From Candidatus Eisenbacteria bacterium (lineage in GTDB: Bacteria > Eisenbacteria > RBG-16-71-46), in assembly GCA_020847735.1 (NCBI GenBank), contig JADLBL010000011.1, positions 1 to 64,000 on the forward strand: 64,000 bases of DNA. The letters are read 5' to 3'. A program made the translations under genes and the position numbers. Under the pieces are notes generated by a model, which saw only the letters and a list, made by a program, of their open reading frames with translations, had not been told where the DNA came from and did not search any database. Positions 34,301 to 44,255 of this stretch are shown here, one piece after another. The stretch's first letter is position 1. The number at the start of each line of letters is the position of its first letter.

Positions 34301-34945
34301 CGCGAGCGCGATCACCACGTCGCAGTGCTCGGCGCCGCGCAGTCGGTTCACTTCACGCTGGGCGATCTCGATGGGCGAAAGGAACTGGTAGCCCGCGCAC
34401 TGCGTCGAATCCACGAGCCGGGGCACCGCCGGGGTGGCGAGCCCGATCACGCCGACCCGCACTCCGCCCGGGTACTCGCGGACGACGGACGGCGGGAACG
34501 CCGGCGAGCCGTCGGAGCGAACGACGTTCGCCGCGATCCACGGGAAGTTGGCGGCGGCGCGGGTCGCTTCGAGCACCGCTGGCCCGTAGTCGAACTCGTG
34601 GTTGCCGACCGCCATCGCGTCGTAGCCGAGCGCGTTCATCGCGCGCGTGACCGGCTCGGGCTCGCCCGCGTGGTCGCGCTGCCAGACCGAAACGAGCGCG
34701 CTGCCCGAGGTCGCGTCGCCCGCGTCGAGCAGCATCACCGGCGTGCCGCCGCCGCGAACCTCGGAGACGATCGTGGCGATCTTCGCGAGTCCGCGGGTCA
34801 CCGGCTGGTTCCGCAGGTCGTCGAACGGCAGCAGCGCGCCATGCAGGTCGGTCGTGTGGAGGATGGTGACGCGGGTTTCCTCGGCGCGCGCCGGGGGAGG
34901 GAGGAAGGCGAGAACCAACAGCGCGGCGAGAATGGAACGACGCAT
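31379..34945 (-). CDS. Double 5'-nucleotidase / cyclic-nucleotide phosphodiesterase, secreted
   Basis: At 1188 residues this is about twice the usual length. After a signal peptide comes module 1: metallophosphoesterase ~25-300 with TTDLHGALLPFDD, GDATSGS, GNHEFDYG, GHTHT; 5'-nucleotidase C-domain ~330-500. A linker of ~150 residues contains an S-layer-homology-like stretch (AFGDVPDEVQVWVDGILSRG). Module 2 has metallophosphoesterase ~690-920 with TTDFHGAVIS, GGDTFQGS, GNHDYDW, GGHSHN; C-domain ~950-1160 with QNPGGMRANL. Both sets of metal ligands look intact. It probably scavenges extracellular nucleotides. It is convergent with the amidase. Confidence 0.88.
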   Translation of the reverse strand: MRRSILAALLVLAFLPPPARAEETRVTILHTTDLHGALLPFDDLRNQPVTRGLAKIATIVSEVRGGGTPVMLLDAGDATSGSALVSVWQRDHAGEPEPVTRAMNALGYDAMAVGNHEFDYGPAVLEATRAAANFPWIAANVVRSDGSPAFPPSVVREYPGGVRVGVIGLATPAVPRLVDSTQCAGYQFLSPIEIAQREVNRLRGAEHCDVVIALAHTGLEKDTRTGQPRLGDVPNENFGWRLAHEVVGLDVVILGHTHTIVPSVMVDGTLVTQAGHSGDAVGRVDLTFTRATDTSPWKLTDRRARVIAIADTVATDLALADTLAGYAARTKVALDVVVGHAAAPLGAPGGRYADNALLQLVQRAQLDATGADVSLATLFDGTQRIPAGPVTVRDLMRLYPYENTLVTVELDGADLKEALEHSARLFADYTYDDQQPLTVPGMPTWNFDMPLGVTCEVDLTRPAGDRILQLSLNGRPLDPSRKLRVAVNGYRAAGGGDFTMIRRARVLGRPALSAPAALLDYVRRHPDVPAKIEPAWTLLPDYAAMPERPLIDRLVRFGLVPAAEVRHLIPEEPARRVDLAYGLGRALNLRSKRPSGAFGDVPDEVQVWVDGILSRGVLGRDGQGESFKPFQPATVGTALDWCERAARSAGFALASGRAGDDAYRRGLLTGLSLAGGTSLDAAALGGGLTRAQWLGMVSNMRFPQVRVIETTDFHGAVISTARDRRSGRATGGTVYLASAIEQLTSENPAGTVLVDGGDTFQGSMLSNLQFGRPVVEQMNLLGYTAHAIGNHDYDWTADTLKARAMQMRFATLGANITERRTGRRPWWVRSDTIVTRRGVRVGILGLAYPGTPRVTLAENVAHLKFGDDSAAAAPIVPRLRKEGSAIVIAVGHIPGETDSTRGAHGDVARLARGVPGVDAWLGGHSHNVIDDRINGASVMIAGALGQWLAVVDMVVDPVKRQVLEKRQRMIPVIAGDAPVDSSWFGRVERWNESVGPIAAEVIGRAAVALDRRRPEATIGDFISDAMRFVSGVDIAMQNPGGMRANLAAGEITRGAIYDIMPFDNTIVTEKLTGDEVKLALEQGLRNERITQVSGLRYTLDLSKPKGSRVVSLALADGTPLDPAKLYKVAVNNFMATGGDNYNVLATGAEKTDTGLLIRGAMEALVRDRCKAGGVLDIRPDGRIAEAGR

Positions 34946-35090
34946 GCGCGGACAACCTCCAGACGCACGCCGGCGGCCGGGGCGCGCGGGGCTTCGGGGT
35001 GGATTGCGGCCGCGAACCGTAGCAGCGCGACGCGGGCCCCGCCAGCATGCGCCCGCCCGGGGAGGCGCGGCCTCGTTCCGCGCCCGCCGC

Positions 35091-35120
35091 TTGAGACGGC
35101 GGAACGCGCGCCCCTATAGT
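35091..35120 (+). promoter_or_regulatory. Promoter of the zinc-ribbon TPR gene
   Basis: TTGAGA (35091-35096) and TATAGT (35115-35120), 18-base spacer, about 40 bases before the ATG. Confidence 0.6.
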
Positions 35121-35161
35121 GTCGCTTCCCCTGCCCGGCCACGAGCCCGCGGAGTCCCGAC

Positions 35162-35962
35162 ATGCCCGAATCGCTTCGCTGCCCGAGCTGCGGCCACCTG
35201 AACGAGAACACCGCCGAAGGATGCGCGCGCTGCAACTTCCCGCTGCGCCCGGCCGCCGACGCTCCGCCACCTTCCGCCGGCACGCCGGATCCGGCGGCCC
35301 AGCCGCCGACGCCCGAGCCGCAGGTCCGCGGGTTCGATCCGTCCATCCCGCGACTGCGCCCGATCCGGCCGCGCCGGCCGGCCGGCCCGGCGCAGCAGCT
35401 CCAGACCCAGCTGTGGGTGATCCTCGGCGCGCTCGCCGTGCTGATCGTGCTCTTCACGGCTTTCCGGGGGTTCCAGAAGAACAACGCGCCGGTTCCGGTC
35501 GAGGGAGCGCAGACGCAGCAGCAGCAGATCGCCGACCTGGCGCGGGCCGAGCTGGCCAAGGACTCGACCAACGTCGTGGCGCGCATCGCGCTGGCCGACG
35601 TTCTCTACGACACCGGCAACTGGTCGGAGGCCATCATCCACTACCGCGCGTCGCTGCGGATCGACCCGCAGCGCGTCGAGTCGCTCGTGGATCTGGGCGT
35701 GTGCTACTTCAACCTGTCGCACCCGCAGGAGGCGGTCGAGCTCTTCAAGAAGGCGCTGGAGATCGACCCGCACCATCCGGTGGCGCTCTTCAACCTCGGC
35801 TTCGTCGCCGAGTCCCAGCACGAGCCGGCGGTTGCCCTGCAGTTCTACGAGCGCGCGAAGGCGTCGAACCCCCCGCAGGGCATGGGACCGCCGCTCGAAG
35901 AGGCGATCCAGCGCGTGCGAGCGCAGCGGGACGGCAAGGCGGAGGGCTCCGGCCCACGCTGA
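35162..35962 (+). CDS. Zinc-ribbon, membrane-anchored TPR protein
   Basis: The 266-residue protein starts with a zinc ribbon (CPSCGHLNENTAEGCARC). A proline-rich linker leads to one membrane helix near 82-100 (LWVILGALAVLIVLFTAF), then about three TPR motifs (VARIALADVLYDTGNWSEAI, ESLVDLGVCYFNLSHPQEAV, VALFNLGFVAESQHEPAVAL). The ribbon is predicted cytosolic and the TPRs periplasmic. A scaffold role is likely, and the partner is unknown. It has its own promoter and is followed by lpdA after 143 bases. Confidence 0.75.
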   Translation: MPESLRCPSCGHLNENTAEGCARCNFPLRPAADAPPPSAGTPDPAAQPPTPEPQVRGFDPSIPRLRPIRPRRPAGPAQQLQTQLWVILGALAVLIVLFTAFRGFQKNNAPVPVEGAQTQQQQIADLARAELAKDSTNVVARIALADVLYDTGNWSEAIIHYRASLRIDPQRVESLVDLGVCYFNLSHPQEAVELFKKALEIDPHHPVALFNLGFVAESQHEPAVALQFYERAKASNPPQGMGPPLEEAIQRVRAQRDGKAEGSGPR

Positions 35963-36105
35963 GCCCCGCGGCGACGCGCGGCCGCTCCCGCGATGGCCCC
36001 TGTTGACAGGGGCTGCGCGAGGCTCAAGAGTCGCGGTTCCTTTTCGCTTCGCACGCGCCGGGCGCACCCGGCCCGCGCCATTCCCTTTCGCACGGACGAC
36101 CCGCC

Positions 36106-37530
36106 ATGTCGAAACCGCACTATTCCCTCGTCGTCGTGGGCACCGGCCCCGGCGGCTATGTCGCGGCCATCCGCGCCGCGCAACTGGGCCTGAAGACCGC
36201 CGTCGTCGAGAAGGACGAACTGGGCGGCACGTGCCTCAACTGGGGCTGCATTCCGACCAAGGCCTGGATCGTGACCGCGCACCTCTACGAGACCATCAAG
36301 CGCGCGAAGGAATACGGCATCGAGGTCGGGGAACCGAAGATCCACTGGCCGTCGCTGCTCGAGCGGAAGAATCGGATCGTCAAGCAACTGACGGGCGGCG
36401 TGAAGTCGCTGCTTTCCGGCCGCGGCGTGGACATCCACCGCGGCGTCGCGCGTCTCGAGAGCGCCAATCGTCTGTCGGTGACGCCGCCGGCGGGAGGCGC
36501 GCAGGAGATCACCGCGGACAACGTGATGCTGGCGACCGGCGCCTACGCGTGGACGCCGCCCGGCTGGGATCTCGATGGCGAACGCGTGATCGGCAGCAAG
36601 GAGGCGCTCGACCTGACGAAACAGCCGAAGCGCCTCGCGGTCCTGGGCGGCGGCGTCATCGGCTGCGAGTTCGCCTCCTTCTTCGCCGCCCTCGGCACGC
36701 AGGTGACGCTGATCGAGATGCTGCCGCGGCTCGTCATGGCCGAGGACGAGGAGATCTCGGCCGCGCTCGAGCGGGAAATGAAGAAGCAGAAGATCGCGCT
36801 TCACCTGGGCGCCAGGGTCGAGGACCGCAGGGACAACCCCGACGGTTCGCTGACGCTGACGCTGTCGGGCGGCAGGACGGTGGACGTGGATTGCGTGCTC
36901 GTCGCGACCGGCCGGCGCCCGTACCGCGGCGGACTCGGGCTCGAAAAGATCGGCATCGCCAGCACCGATCGCGGAAAGATCGCCGTCAACGACCGTCTGC
37001 AGACCAGCGTGCCGGGCATCTACGCGATCGGCGACGTCACCGACATCAAGCAGCTCGCGCACTTCGCGAGCGCCCAGGGCAAGGCCGCGGCCGAGATCAT
37101 TGCCGGCCATGCGGCACAGACGAACTGGCGCGCGGTGCCCGCCGCGACGTTCACGAGTCCCGAGATCGCGAGCGTCGGCCTGACCGAGGCCGAGGCGAAG
37201 GCCGAGGGACGCGAGGTCAAGGTCGGTCGCTTCCCGTTCCGCGCCCACGGGCGCAACATCGCCGACGGCGAGACGGCCGGGTTCGTGAAGCTGGTCGGCG
37301 ACGCGCGAACCGACCAGGTGCTGGGCGCGCACATCATCGGCGCCAAGGCGAGCGACCTGATCCACGAGTGTTCGCTGGCGATCGGGGCCGACCTGAACAT
37401 CGCCGACCTCGCGCAGGCGATCCACGCCCACCCGACCATGACCGAGGCGATCGGAGAGGCCGCGGAGGATGCCGACGGGCTGGCGATCCACCTGATGCGC
37501 ATGGAAGCGAAAGCGGCCGCGAAGAGCTGA
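36106..37530 (+). CDS. lpdA: Dihydrolipoyl dehydrogenase
   Basis: The 474-residue flavoprotein oxidises dihydrolipoamide in 2-oxoacid dehydrogenase or glycine cleavage complexes. FAD motif GTGPGGYVAAIRAAQLG begins near 12. The redox disulfide is GGTCLNWGCIP (Cys43, Cys48), the NAD motif LGGGVIGCEFASFFAALG lies near 184, the second FAD motif is GIYAIGDVT, and the catalytic HAHPTMTEAIGEA is near the C-terminus. All key residues are present. No E1/E2 genes are adjacent. TTGACA at 36003-36008 has only a weak -10 partner. Confidence 0.96.
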   Translation: MSKPHYSLVVVGTGPGGYVAAIRAAQLGLKTAVVEKDELGGTCLNWGCIPTKAWIVTAHLYETIKRAKEYGIEVGEPKIHWPSLLERKNRIVKQLTGGVKSLLSGRGVDIHRGVARLESANRLSVTPPAGGAQEITADNVMLATGAYAWTPPGWDLDGERVIGSKEALDLTKQPKRLAVLGGGVIGCEFASFFAALGTQVTLIEMLPRLVMAEDEEISAALEREMKKQKIALHLGARVEDRRDNPDGSLTLTLSGGRTVDVDCVLVATGRRPYRGGLGLEKIGIASTDRGKIAVNDRLQTSVPGIYAIGDVTDIKQLAHFASAQGKAAAEIIAGHAAQTNWRAVPAATFTSPEIASVGLTEAEAKAEGREVKVGRFPFRAHGRNIADGETAGFVKLVGDARTDQVLGAHIIGAKASDLIHECSLAIGADLNIADLAQAIHAHPTMTEAIGEAAEDADGLAIHLMRMEAKAAAKS

Positions 37531-37560
37531 CCGGGCTTCACGGCTCGCAGGGAGGCAGGG

Positions 37561-37589
37561 CGCCCGCGGAGGGAGCATTCCCGCGGGCG
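37561..37589 (+). terminator. Terminator after lpdA
   Basis: CGCCCGCGG (37561-37569) pairs with CCGCGGGCG (37581-37589) across an 11-base loop. Confidence 0.5.
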
Positions 37590-37641
37590 TCACGCGTTCT
37601 CCGGCTCGCCACGCGCCGCCGGCTCGGCTAGCCTTCGCGTC

Positions 37642-38187
37642 ATGACCGCCAAAGCTCCAGCGTCACCCGGAAAGCCCCGCCCCGAAGTCTGGCTTCGCGG
37701 CCCCGTGCCCGAGCTGCCGCCGGCGCTTCAGCCGGTCGCCCATTCGCTGCTGCAGGTGCGCGAGGATCTGCCGCCCCTGCTGGCGTCGCTCAGCGACGAA
37801 CGCATCTGGGCCCGCCCCGGCGGCTCGGCGTCCATCGGCTATCACGCCGCCCATCTGGCTGGCAGCCTCGTGCGCCTCGCCACCTACGCCCGCGGCGAAT
37901 CGCTGAGCGCGGCGCAGCTCGCGGACCTGGAGGCCGAACGGAACGTGGACGCGGCGCGACCAGAGCGCGCCGAACTCGTCCGGCGGGTGAACGAAGCCAT
38001 CGAGTCCGTCCTGCACGACCTCTCGACCTACTTCGAGGACGATCTGTTCACGCCCCGCGAGGTCGGACGCGCGAAGCTTCCCTCCACCGTGATCGGCCTG
38101 CTCTCGCACGCCGCCGAGCACACCGCGCGCCACGCCGGTCAGATCGCGACGCTCGTGCGGGTGACCAGCGCCTCGAGCGGCGGCTAG
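37642..38187 (+). CDS. DinB-superfamily protein
   Basis: The 181-residue protein shows the four-helix DinB pattern: ISIGYHAAHLAGSLVRL-type first helix (GSASIGYHAAHLAGSL) and a final HAAEHTARHAGQIATLV helix. The spaced histidines (HAAH, HAAEHTARHAG) would form the nickel/zinc site. DinB-like proteins include thiol-dependent S-transferases and many of unknown role, so no substrate is proposed. The following kinase gene starts ten bases after its stop, so they may be co-transcribed. A second DinB-like gene occurs at 44256. Confidence 0.75.
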   Translation: MTAKAPASPGKPRPEVWLRGPVPELPPALQPVAHSLLQVREDLPPLLASLSDERIWARPGGSASIGYHAAHLAGSLVRLATYARGESLSAAQLADLEAERNVDAARPERAELVRRVNEAIESVLHDLSTYFEDDLFTPREVGRAKLPSTVIGLLSHAAEHTARHAGQIATLVRVTSASSGG

Positions 38188-38197
38188 CGTCCCGAGC

Positions 38198-39535
38198 GTG
38201 CACCGCAGCCAGACCTACACGCTCGCTTTCGCGCTCGTCGCCGCGCTGGTCACGGCGCTCGCGGCGGCGCTCGCCTACCGGGGCCTCAGCGCCGCGTTCG
38301 AAGGCGAGTTCCGTGCGCGCGTGGCGCGGGTCGCCAACATCGCCGCGACCCAGGTCGCACCCTCCGCGATCGCCGAGCTGCGGCAGTTCGGCGCCGAGAC
38401 GGGGGGCTTTCTCGAGGTGCAGGCGCAACTCGACATGCTTTGCGCCGTGACCGGATTCGAGGACTTCCAGCTCGTGGACACCACGCGGGCGGTGCTCTAC
38501 GACGTGCGCCGCGCCGAGGAGGGAATCGGCGCGATCAGCATGTGGGACTCGCTCGCACGTCCCGCGCTCGAACGCGCGATCGCGGGCGAGGCGACGAGCG
38601 GGCCGCCCCTGACGCGCGAAGGAAGCGAGGTGCGCACGGCGTTCCATCCGGTGATCGACAAGGGCCGTGTCGTCGCGGTGCTGGTCGCCGAGGCTCATCC
38701 CGAATGGGCGGGAGAGCTGCGGCGATTGGGGCGGCGCCTGACGCTCGTCGCGCTGGTGAGCCTGCTCGCGATCGCCGTGCTGGCCGGCATCCTCGTGCGG
38801 GGAATCGGCCGGACGCTCGCGCTCGAGCGGCAGCTCACGCGCGCGGACAATCTCGCGGCGATGGGGCGCATGACCGCGACGCTCGCGCACGAGATCAAGA
38901 ATCCGCTGGCGATCATTCGCGGCTCGACCAAACGGCTCGGCAAGCTCGAACCGGAGGCGCAGCGCATGGCCGATTCGGTGATCGAGGAAGTGGACCGGCT
39001 CGGCCGCACGGTCGGCCGCTACCTGCAGTTCGCCCGGATCGAAGCGAACCCGGGCGAGACCGGCGACCTCGCCAACGCGCTCGGCGCGACGTTGGACCTG
39101 CTCGAGGGCGAGGTGCGGGCCCGCGGCTGCGTGCTCGATCGCGCCGGCGACCTTGCCTCGCCGGCCGTCGTCCGCCTCGATCTCGAGTCGCTCAAACAGG
39201 TCTGCCTGAACCTGGTGCTCAACGCGCTGGAGGCCTCGCCGCCGGGGGGCAGGGTGCGCGTCGCCCTCGAGCGTCACGGCGGGCGCGCGGCGCTGTCGGT
39301 GCGCGACGAGGGCCCGGGCATGGCGGAGGATGTCGTCCGCAGGCTTGGCGAGCCGTTCTTCACGACCAAGGCGAGGGGCACGGGGCTCGGATTGTTCCTC
39401 TCGAAGCGGCTCGTCGAGAGCGCCGGTGGCCGGCTCGCCGTGGCCAGCAGCCCCGGCGGCGGCACGGGCGTGAGCGCGACGTTCCGGCTCCTGCCCGTCG
39501 CCCCGTCGCAGCCGCGCCCGGGCGCCGGCGGTTGA
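38198..39535 (+). CDS. Membrane sensor histidine kinase
   Basis: GTG 38198 starts a 445-residue kinase. Its N-terminal membrane helix is LAFALVAALVTALAAALAY and an extracytoplasmic sensor spans ~30-175. A second helix is LTLVALVSLLAIAVLAGILV. The DHp H-box is TLAHEIKNPLAIIRGS (His ~231) and the ATPase motifs are NLVLNALEASPPGG, DEGPGM and GTGLGLFLS. It resembles the ZraS/NtrB-type kinases that drive sigma-54 response regulators. A small lipoprotein gene and then such a regulator follow. Confidence 0.9.
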   Translation: MHRSQTYTLAFALVAALVTALAAALAYRGLSAAFEGEFRARVARVANIAATQVAPSAIAELRQFGAETGGFLEVQAQLDMLCAVTGFEDFQLVDTTRAVLYDVRRAEEGIGAISMWDSLARPALERAIAGEATSGPPLTREGSEVRTAFHPVIDKGRVVAVLVAEAHPEWAGELRRLGRRLTLVALVSLLAIAVLAGILVRGIGRTLALERQLTRADNLAAMGRMTATLAHEIKNPLAIIRGSTKRLGKLEPEAQRMADSVIEEVDRLGRTVGRYLQFARIEANPGETGDLANALGATLDLLEGEVRARGCVLDRAGDLASPAVVRLDLESLKQVCLNLVLNALEASPPGGRVRVALERHGGRAALSVRDEGPGMAEDVVRRLGEPFFTTKARGTGLGLFLSKRLVESAGGRLAVASSPGGGTGVSATFRLLPVAPSQPRPGAGG

Positions 39536-39611
39536 TGCGAAGCGTTCGGGAAGGCTAACGTCTGCCGCGGTTGCCGACGCACGAAGCCGTGACTTTCGAA
39601 CGGAGAACCTC

Positions 39612-39911
39612 GTGAAGCGAAAGCTCGCCTTGCTGCTCCTGCTCGCCACCGTGCTGGCCGGCTCGCTCGCGACCGGCGGTTGCTCGAAGCGCTACCGGAT
39701 CGAGATCCAGTCGGACACGTGCTGGGACGGCCAGATCGACGAGGGGCAGGGAATCTTCGACTGCGGCAATTCCTCCTACAAGGTCATCGGCGCCCTGCGT
39801 TGCGTGCGCGTTCAGAAGAAGACGGCCGCGGGGTACGTGCGCGTGCGCATTGATAGCGGACCGTGGGCCGAGACCAGCGAGCCCAACGGAATCGTCCAGG
39901 TTTGCCGCTGA
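39612..39911 (+). CDS. Small four-cysteine lipoprotein between kinase and regulator
   Basis: GTG 39612 behind CGGAGA gives 99 residues. A lipoprotein-type signal (LALLLLLATVLAGSLATGGC) ends at Cys24. The mature part has four further cysteines (DTCWDG, FDCGN, LRCVRV and a near-terminal VCR), enough for two disulfides. The fold is probably a small beta sandwich; no family recognised. Placement between a histidine kinase and its regulator suggests an accessory sensor or a regulated target. The regulator starts 22 bases after its stop. Confidence 0.65.
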   Translation: MKRKLALLLLLATVLAGSLATGGCSKRYRIEIQSDTCWDGQIDEGQGIFDCGNSSYKVIGALRCVRVQKKTAAGYVRVRIDSGPWAETSEPNGIVQVCR

Positions 39912-39933
39912 ACCGGGCGCAGGGGAGGGACGC

Positions 39934-41316
<1,383 letters not shown>

Positions 41317-41372
41317 CCCGGGGCCAGCGGAGCCTTCCGCGCCGCCCGCCCGCCGCGTATGCTGACCCGGAC

Positions 41373-42032
41373 ATGAACGTCCTGCGCGGCTGGCTGTTCG
41401 ACAATCTCGGGCTCAAGTTCACCGCCCTGCTGCTGGCCGTGGCCGTGTATCTCAACGTCTACACGGACCGCAGCACGACGATGCTGCTGTCCTTTCCGGT
41501 CGAGTTCACCGACCTGCCCGATTCGCTCGCGCTGAGCGGGCCGGCCCCCGCGGTCGTGCAGGCGCAGATGCGCGGGACCTGGAAGCAGTTGATCGGCATG
41601 CGCGTGCGCGAGCCGCGACTCAAGCTGTCGCTGCTGGGCGCGGGAACCGGGCGCTTCAGCCGCGCGCTGACCCCCGCCGATCTGCCGATGTCGGAGCAGG
41701 GCGTGACGGTCGAGAATCTCATCGGTCCGCGAATGATCGAGATCGACATCGACGGCCGCACGACGCGGGAGCTGCCGATCGCGGCGCGCGTGGTCGGCGT
41801 TCCCGCCGCCGGCTTCGAGTTCGGCGGATTCGTCCGGCTGGATCCGCCCTTCGTGAAGGTGACCGGCGCCGCGAAATCGCTGGGCGGGCTGGACTCCCTC
41901 GTGCTCGCGCCGCTCGACCTCAGCGGCCGGCGCGACACGGTCCGGGCGGAACTGGCGATCGCCGACCTGCCGGACTGGTGCACGAGCGATCCGGCCACCG
42001 TGCACGTGAAACTGGCGCTGACGCGGCGCTGA
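41373..42032 (+). CDS. YbbR/CdaR-like membrane-anchored protein
   Basis: The 219-residue protein has an N-terminal motif NLGLKFTALLLAVAVYLNVY, the single membrane anchor typical of YbbR proteins. Two YbbR-like beta repeats follow (SFPVEFTDLPDSLAL and ELPIAARVVGVPAAGFEF...VKVTGAAKSL). In Firmicutes the relative CdaR regulates the diadenylate cyclase CdaA; neither cdaA nor glmM is adjacent here, so that link is unproven. It starts 56 bases after the response regulator gene. Confidence 0.8.
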   Translation: MNVLRGWLFDNLGLKFTALLLAVAVYLNVYTDRSTTMLLSFPVEFTDLPDSLALSGPAPAVVQAQMRGTWKQLIGMRVREPRLKLSLLGAGTGRFSRALTPADLPMSEQGVTVENLIGPRMIEIDIDGRTTRELPIAARVVGVPAAGFEFGGFVRLDPPFVKVTGAAKSLGGLDSLVLAPLDLSGRRDTVRAELAIADLPDWCTSDPATVHVKLALTRR

Positions 42033-42434
42033 CGCCCGGGCGACCGGGAGGCGGGCCGCACGAACGACAACGCCGGCCCAGGGAGAGCCGGCGCGTCGTA
42101 CCGGAAGACCTCGCGGGGGCGCAAGCCACGCTGGAGATGGCAGGCTCGGATGGTAGGACGCGACTCACGCGCCCCGCACCGGAGCATCGAGCAATGGCGA
42201 TGCCACGCCCCGCCCGGCCTGCGATTACGCGCTAGCGACCTGAAATCGAAGCTGCTAGCCGGCCGGCCGCAGGACGGCTCCGGACCCTGCTGCCGTGCCC
42301 CGGCTGCGAAGCGCACGCGCCGTGCGGGCGGAGTTGCACGACCGGCGAGGCCTCCTTGGACCTGCGGAGCCGGCGGGCACCCGCCGACAACCGGTGACGC
42401 CGGGGCGAAAAGCCCCGCGAATCGATTCCCGTTC
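42033..42434. other. Long gap upstream of the rho promoter
   Basis: No supported gene. A small CGGGGC-GAAAA-GCCCCG hairpin at 42401-42417 may end upstream transcription. Several GC-rich inverted repeats are present, but none matches an RNA family I know. Confidence 0.3.
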
Positions 42435-42464
42435 TTGACACCGCGCCGCGCACCTCACTAAATT
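42435..42464 (+). promoter_or_regulatory. Strong promoter of rho
   Basis: TTGACA (42435-42440, perfect) and TAAATT (42459-42464) with an 18-base spacer. Confidence 0.7.
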
Positions 42465-42469
42465 TCACC

Positions 42470-42783
42470 CGTCGTTCAGGCGCACCACGCCAGCCACGCG
42501 CCGCCGACCACGGCCCCGCCCCGCGGGCCCCGAACGCCAGCCTTCCCGATCCCCGCATCCCAGGAGCCGTTCGACCGGTCTCACCGGTCCCAGCCGATCC
42601 GTTTCACGCTCCCAGCCACGAGGAATGTCTCCGCAGCATCCGGTTCGCGCCCGTCGCGGACCCGTTCGCGCACCCGAGCCGACCACGAGGCCAGCGGCCC
42701 AGCGCCGTCCACGGCCACACCGCCGCACGCGCGCCTTCGGCGTGACGTGGGGCGGCGCCCACTTCCAGCCAAGGCGACCGCGC
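42470..42783 (+). other. Long leader of rho mRNA
   Basis: About 310 bases lie between the predicted start and the rho ATG. Its + strand is C-rich and partly G-poor (for example 42470-42560), the composition Rho itself prefers. Rho autoregulation through its leader is known in E. coli; here it is inference. An in-frame ATG at 42625 behind GAGGA could add a 53-residue Arg/Pro-rich extension. Confidence 0.4.
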
Positions 42784-44118
42784 ATGGAACCCCAGGAGAT
42801 CCCGGCAGCGCCCGAGACCGGCGAAGCCCCCGCGACCCCGTCCGTCGGCACGGCACCGGGCGCGCAGACGCTCGAGCTGCAGGCGCTCAAGGGCAAGACC
42901 ATGTCCGAGCTGCTGCGCATCTGTCAGGAGCTCGAGATCACCGGCACGAGCGGCCTGCGCAAGCAGGAGCTGATCTTCATGATCCTCGAGGGCCAGACCG
43001 AGCGGAACGGCCTGATCTTCAACGAGGGCGTGCTCGAGATCCTGCCCGAGGGCTACGGTTTCCTGCGCTCGGCGCAATACAACTACCTGCCGGGGCCCGA
43101 CGACATCTACGTCTCGCCTTCGCAGATCAAACGCTTCGACCTGCACACGGGCGACACCGTGTCGGGGCAGGTGCGGCCGCCCAAGGAAGGCGAACGCTAC
43201 TTCGCGCTGCTGCGCGTCGAGGCCGTGAACTTCGAGAGCCCCGAGTCGGCGAAGGGCAAGATCCTGTTCGACAACCTGACGCCGCTCTACCCCATCGCGA
43301 AGCTCAACCTCGAGACCAAGGACCGCTGCCTCGAGACGCGCATCATTGACCTGCTTTCGCCGATCGGCAAGGGCCAGCGCGCGCTGATCACCTCGCCGCC
43401 CAAGGCGGGCAAGACGGTGCTGCTGCAGAAGCTCGCCAACGCCATCGCCGAGAACCATCCCGAGGTGGTGCTCATCGTGCTGCTGATTGACGAGCGCCCC
43501 GAGGAGGTCACCGACATGCAGCGCTCGGTGAAGGGCGAGGTCGTCTCGTCCACCTTCGACGAACCCGCCGAGCGCCACGTGCAGGTCGCCGAAATGGTGA
43601 TCGAGAAGGCCAAGCGCCTCGTCGAGCACGGCCGCGACGTCGTCATCCTGCTCGATTCGATCACGCGCCTGGCGCGCGCGCACAACACGGTCGTGCCGCA
43701 CTCGGGCAAGATCCTGTCGGGCGGCGTGGACGCGAACGCGCTGCAGCGCCCCAAGCGCTTCTTCGGGTCGGCGCGCAACATCGAAGCCGGCGGCTCGCTC
43801 ACGATCGTCGCGACCGCGCTCATTGAGACCGGCTCGCGCATGGACGAGGTGATCTTCGAGGAGTTCAAGGGCACCGGAAACTCCGAGCTGGTCCTGGATC
43901 GCAAGATCGCCGACAAGCGCATTTTTCCGGCCATTGACATCAACCGCTCCGGCACCCGCAAGGAAGAGCTGCTGCTCGCGCCCGACGTGCTCTCGCGTGT
44001 CTGGATCCTGCGCAAGTTTCTCAACGAACTGAACCCGGTCGAGGCGATGGAGTTCCTCATCACGCGCATGAGCGACACCAAGACGAACAAGAAGTTTCTC
44101 GAGAACATGAACTCCTGA
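42784..44118 (+). CDS. rho: Transcription termination factor Rho
   Basis: The 444-residue hexameric RNA helicase has the Rho N-terminal helical domain ([18 protein letters not shown]) and the cold-shock-like RNA site ([28 protein letters not shown]). ATPase motifs are Walker [13 protein letters not shown] near 191, Walker [15 protein letters not shown] near 272, and the Q/R-loop region [10 protein letters not shown]. All catalytic parts are intact. ATG 42784 is the homology-supported start. An upstream in-frame ATG at 42625 would add a basic extension of the kind seen in some high-GC phyla. Confidence 0.97.
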   Translation: MEPQEIPAAPETGEAPATPSVGTAPGAQTLELQALKGKTMSELLRICQELEITGTSGLRKQELIFMILEGQTERNGLIFNEGVLEILPEGYGFLRSAQYNYLPGPDDIYVSPSQIKRFDLHTGDTVSGQVRPPKEGERYFALLRVEAVNFESPESAKGKILFDNLTPLYPIAKLNLETKDRCLETRIIDLLSPIGKGQRALITSPPKAGKTVLLQKLANAIAENHPEVVLIVLLIDERPEEVTDMQRSVKGEVVSSTFDEPAERHVQVAEMVIEKAKRLVEHGRDVVILLDSITRLARAHNTVVPHSGKILSGGVDANALQRPKRFFGSARNIEAGGSLTIVATALIETGSRMDEVIFEEFKGTGNSELVLDRKIADKRIFPAIDINRSGTRKEELLLAPDVLSRVWILRKFLNELNPVEAMEFLITRMSDTKTNKKFLENMNS

Positions 44119-44135
44119 TCCTTCAGCGGCTCCGC

Positions 44136-44177
44136 GCGTGCCGGCCGGCGGCCCGCGCGCGCGGCCGCCCGGCACGC
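44136..44177 (+). terminator. Hairpin after rho
   Basis: GCGTGCCGG (44136-44144) pairs with CCGGCACGC (44169-44177); the interior is also self-complementary and GC-rich. There is no T-run. Confidence 0.4.
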
Positions 44178-44255
44178 CGTACCCGACTTCCTTGCGAAGT
44201 CCCGCGGGCTCGTGCTGCTATCCTGCGTGCGGCGTCCGTTCCGCCCGGAGGATCC

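Noticed and set aside
32168-35119. 983-codon plus-strand ORF opposite the double nucleotidase
   Set aside because: Arg/Gly/His/Val-rich composition without domains; the opposite strand encodes two complete nucleotidase modules. It is a high-GC shadow frame.
42033-42434. Possible riboswitch or RNase P/SRP RNA upstream of rho
   Set aside because: Searched by eye for cobalamin-box, RNase P, SRP and tmRNA signatures; none present.
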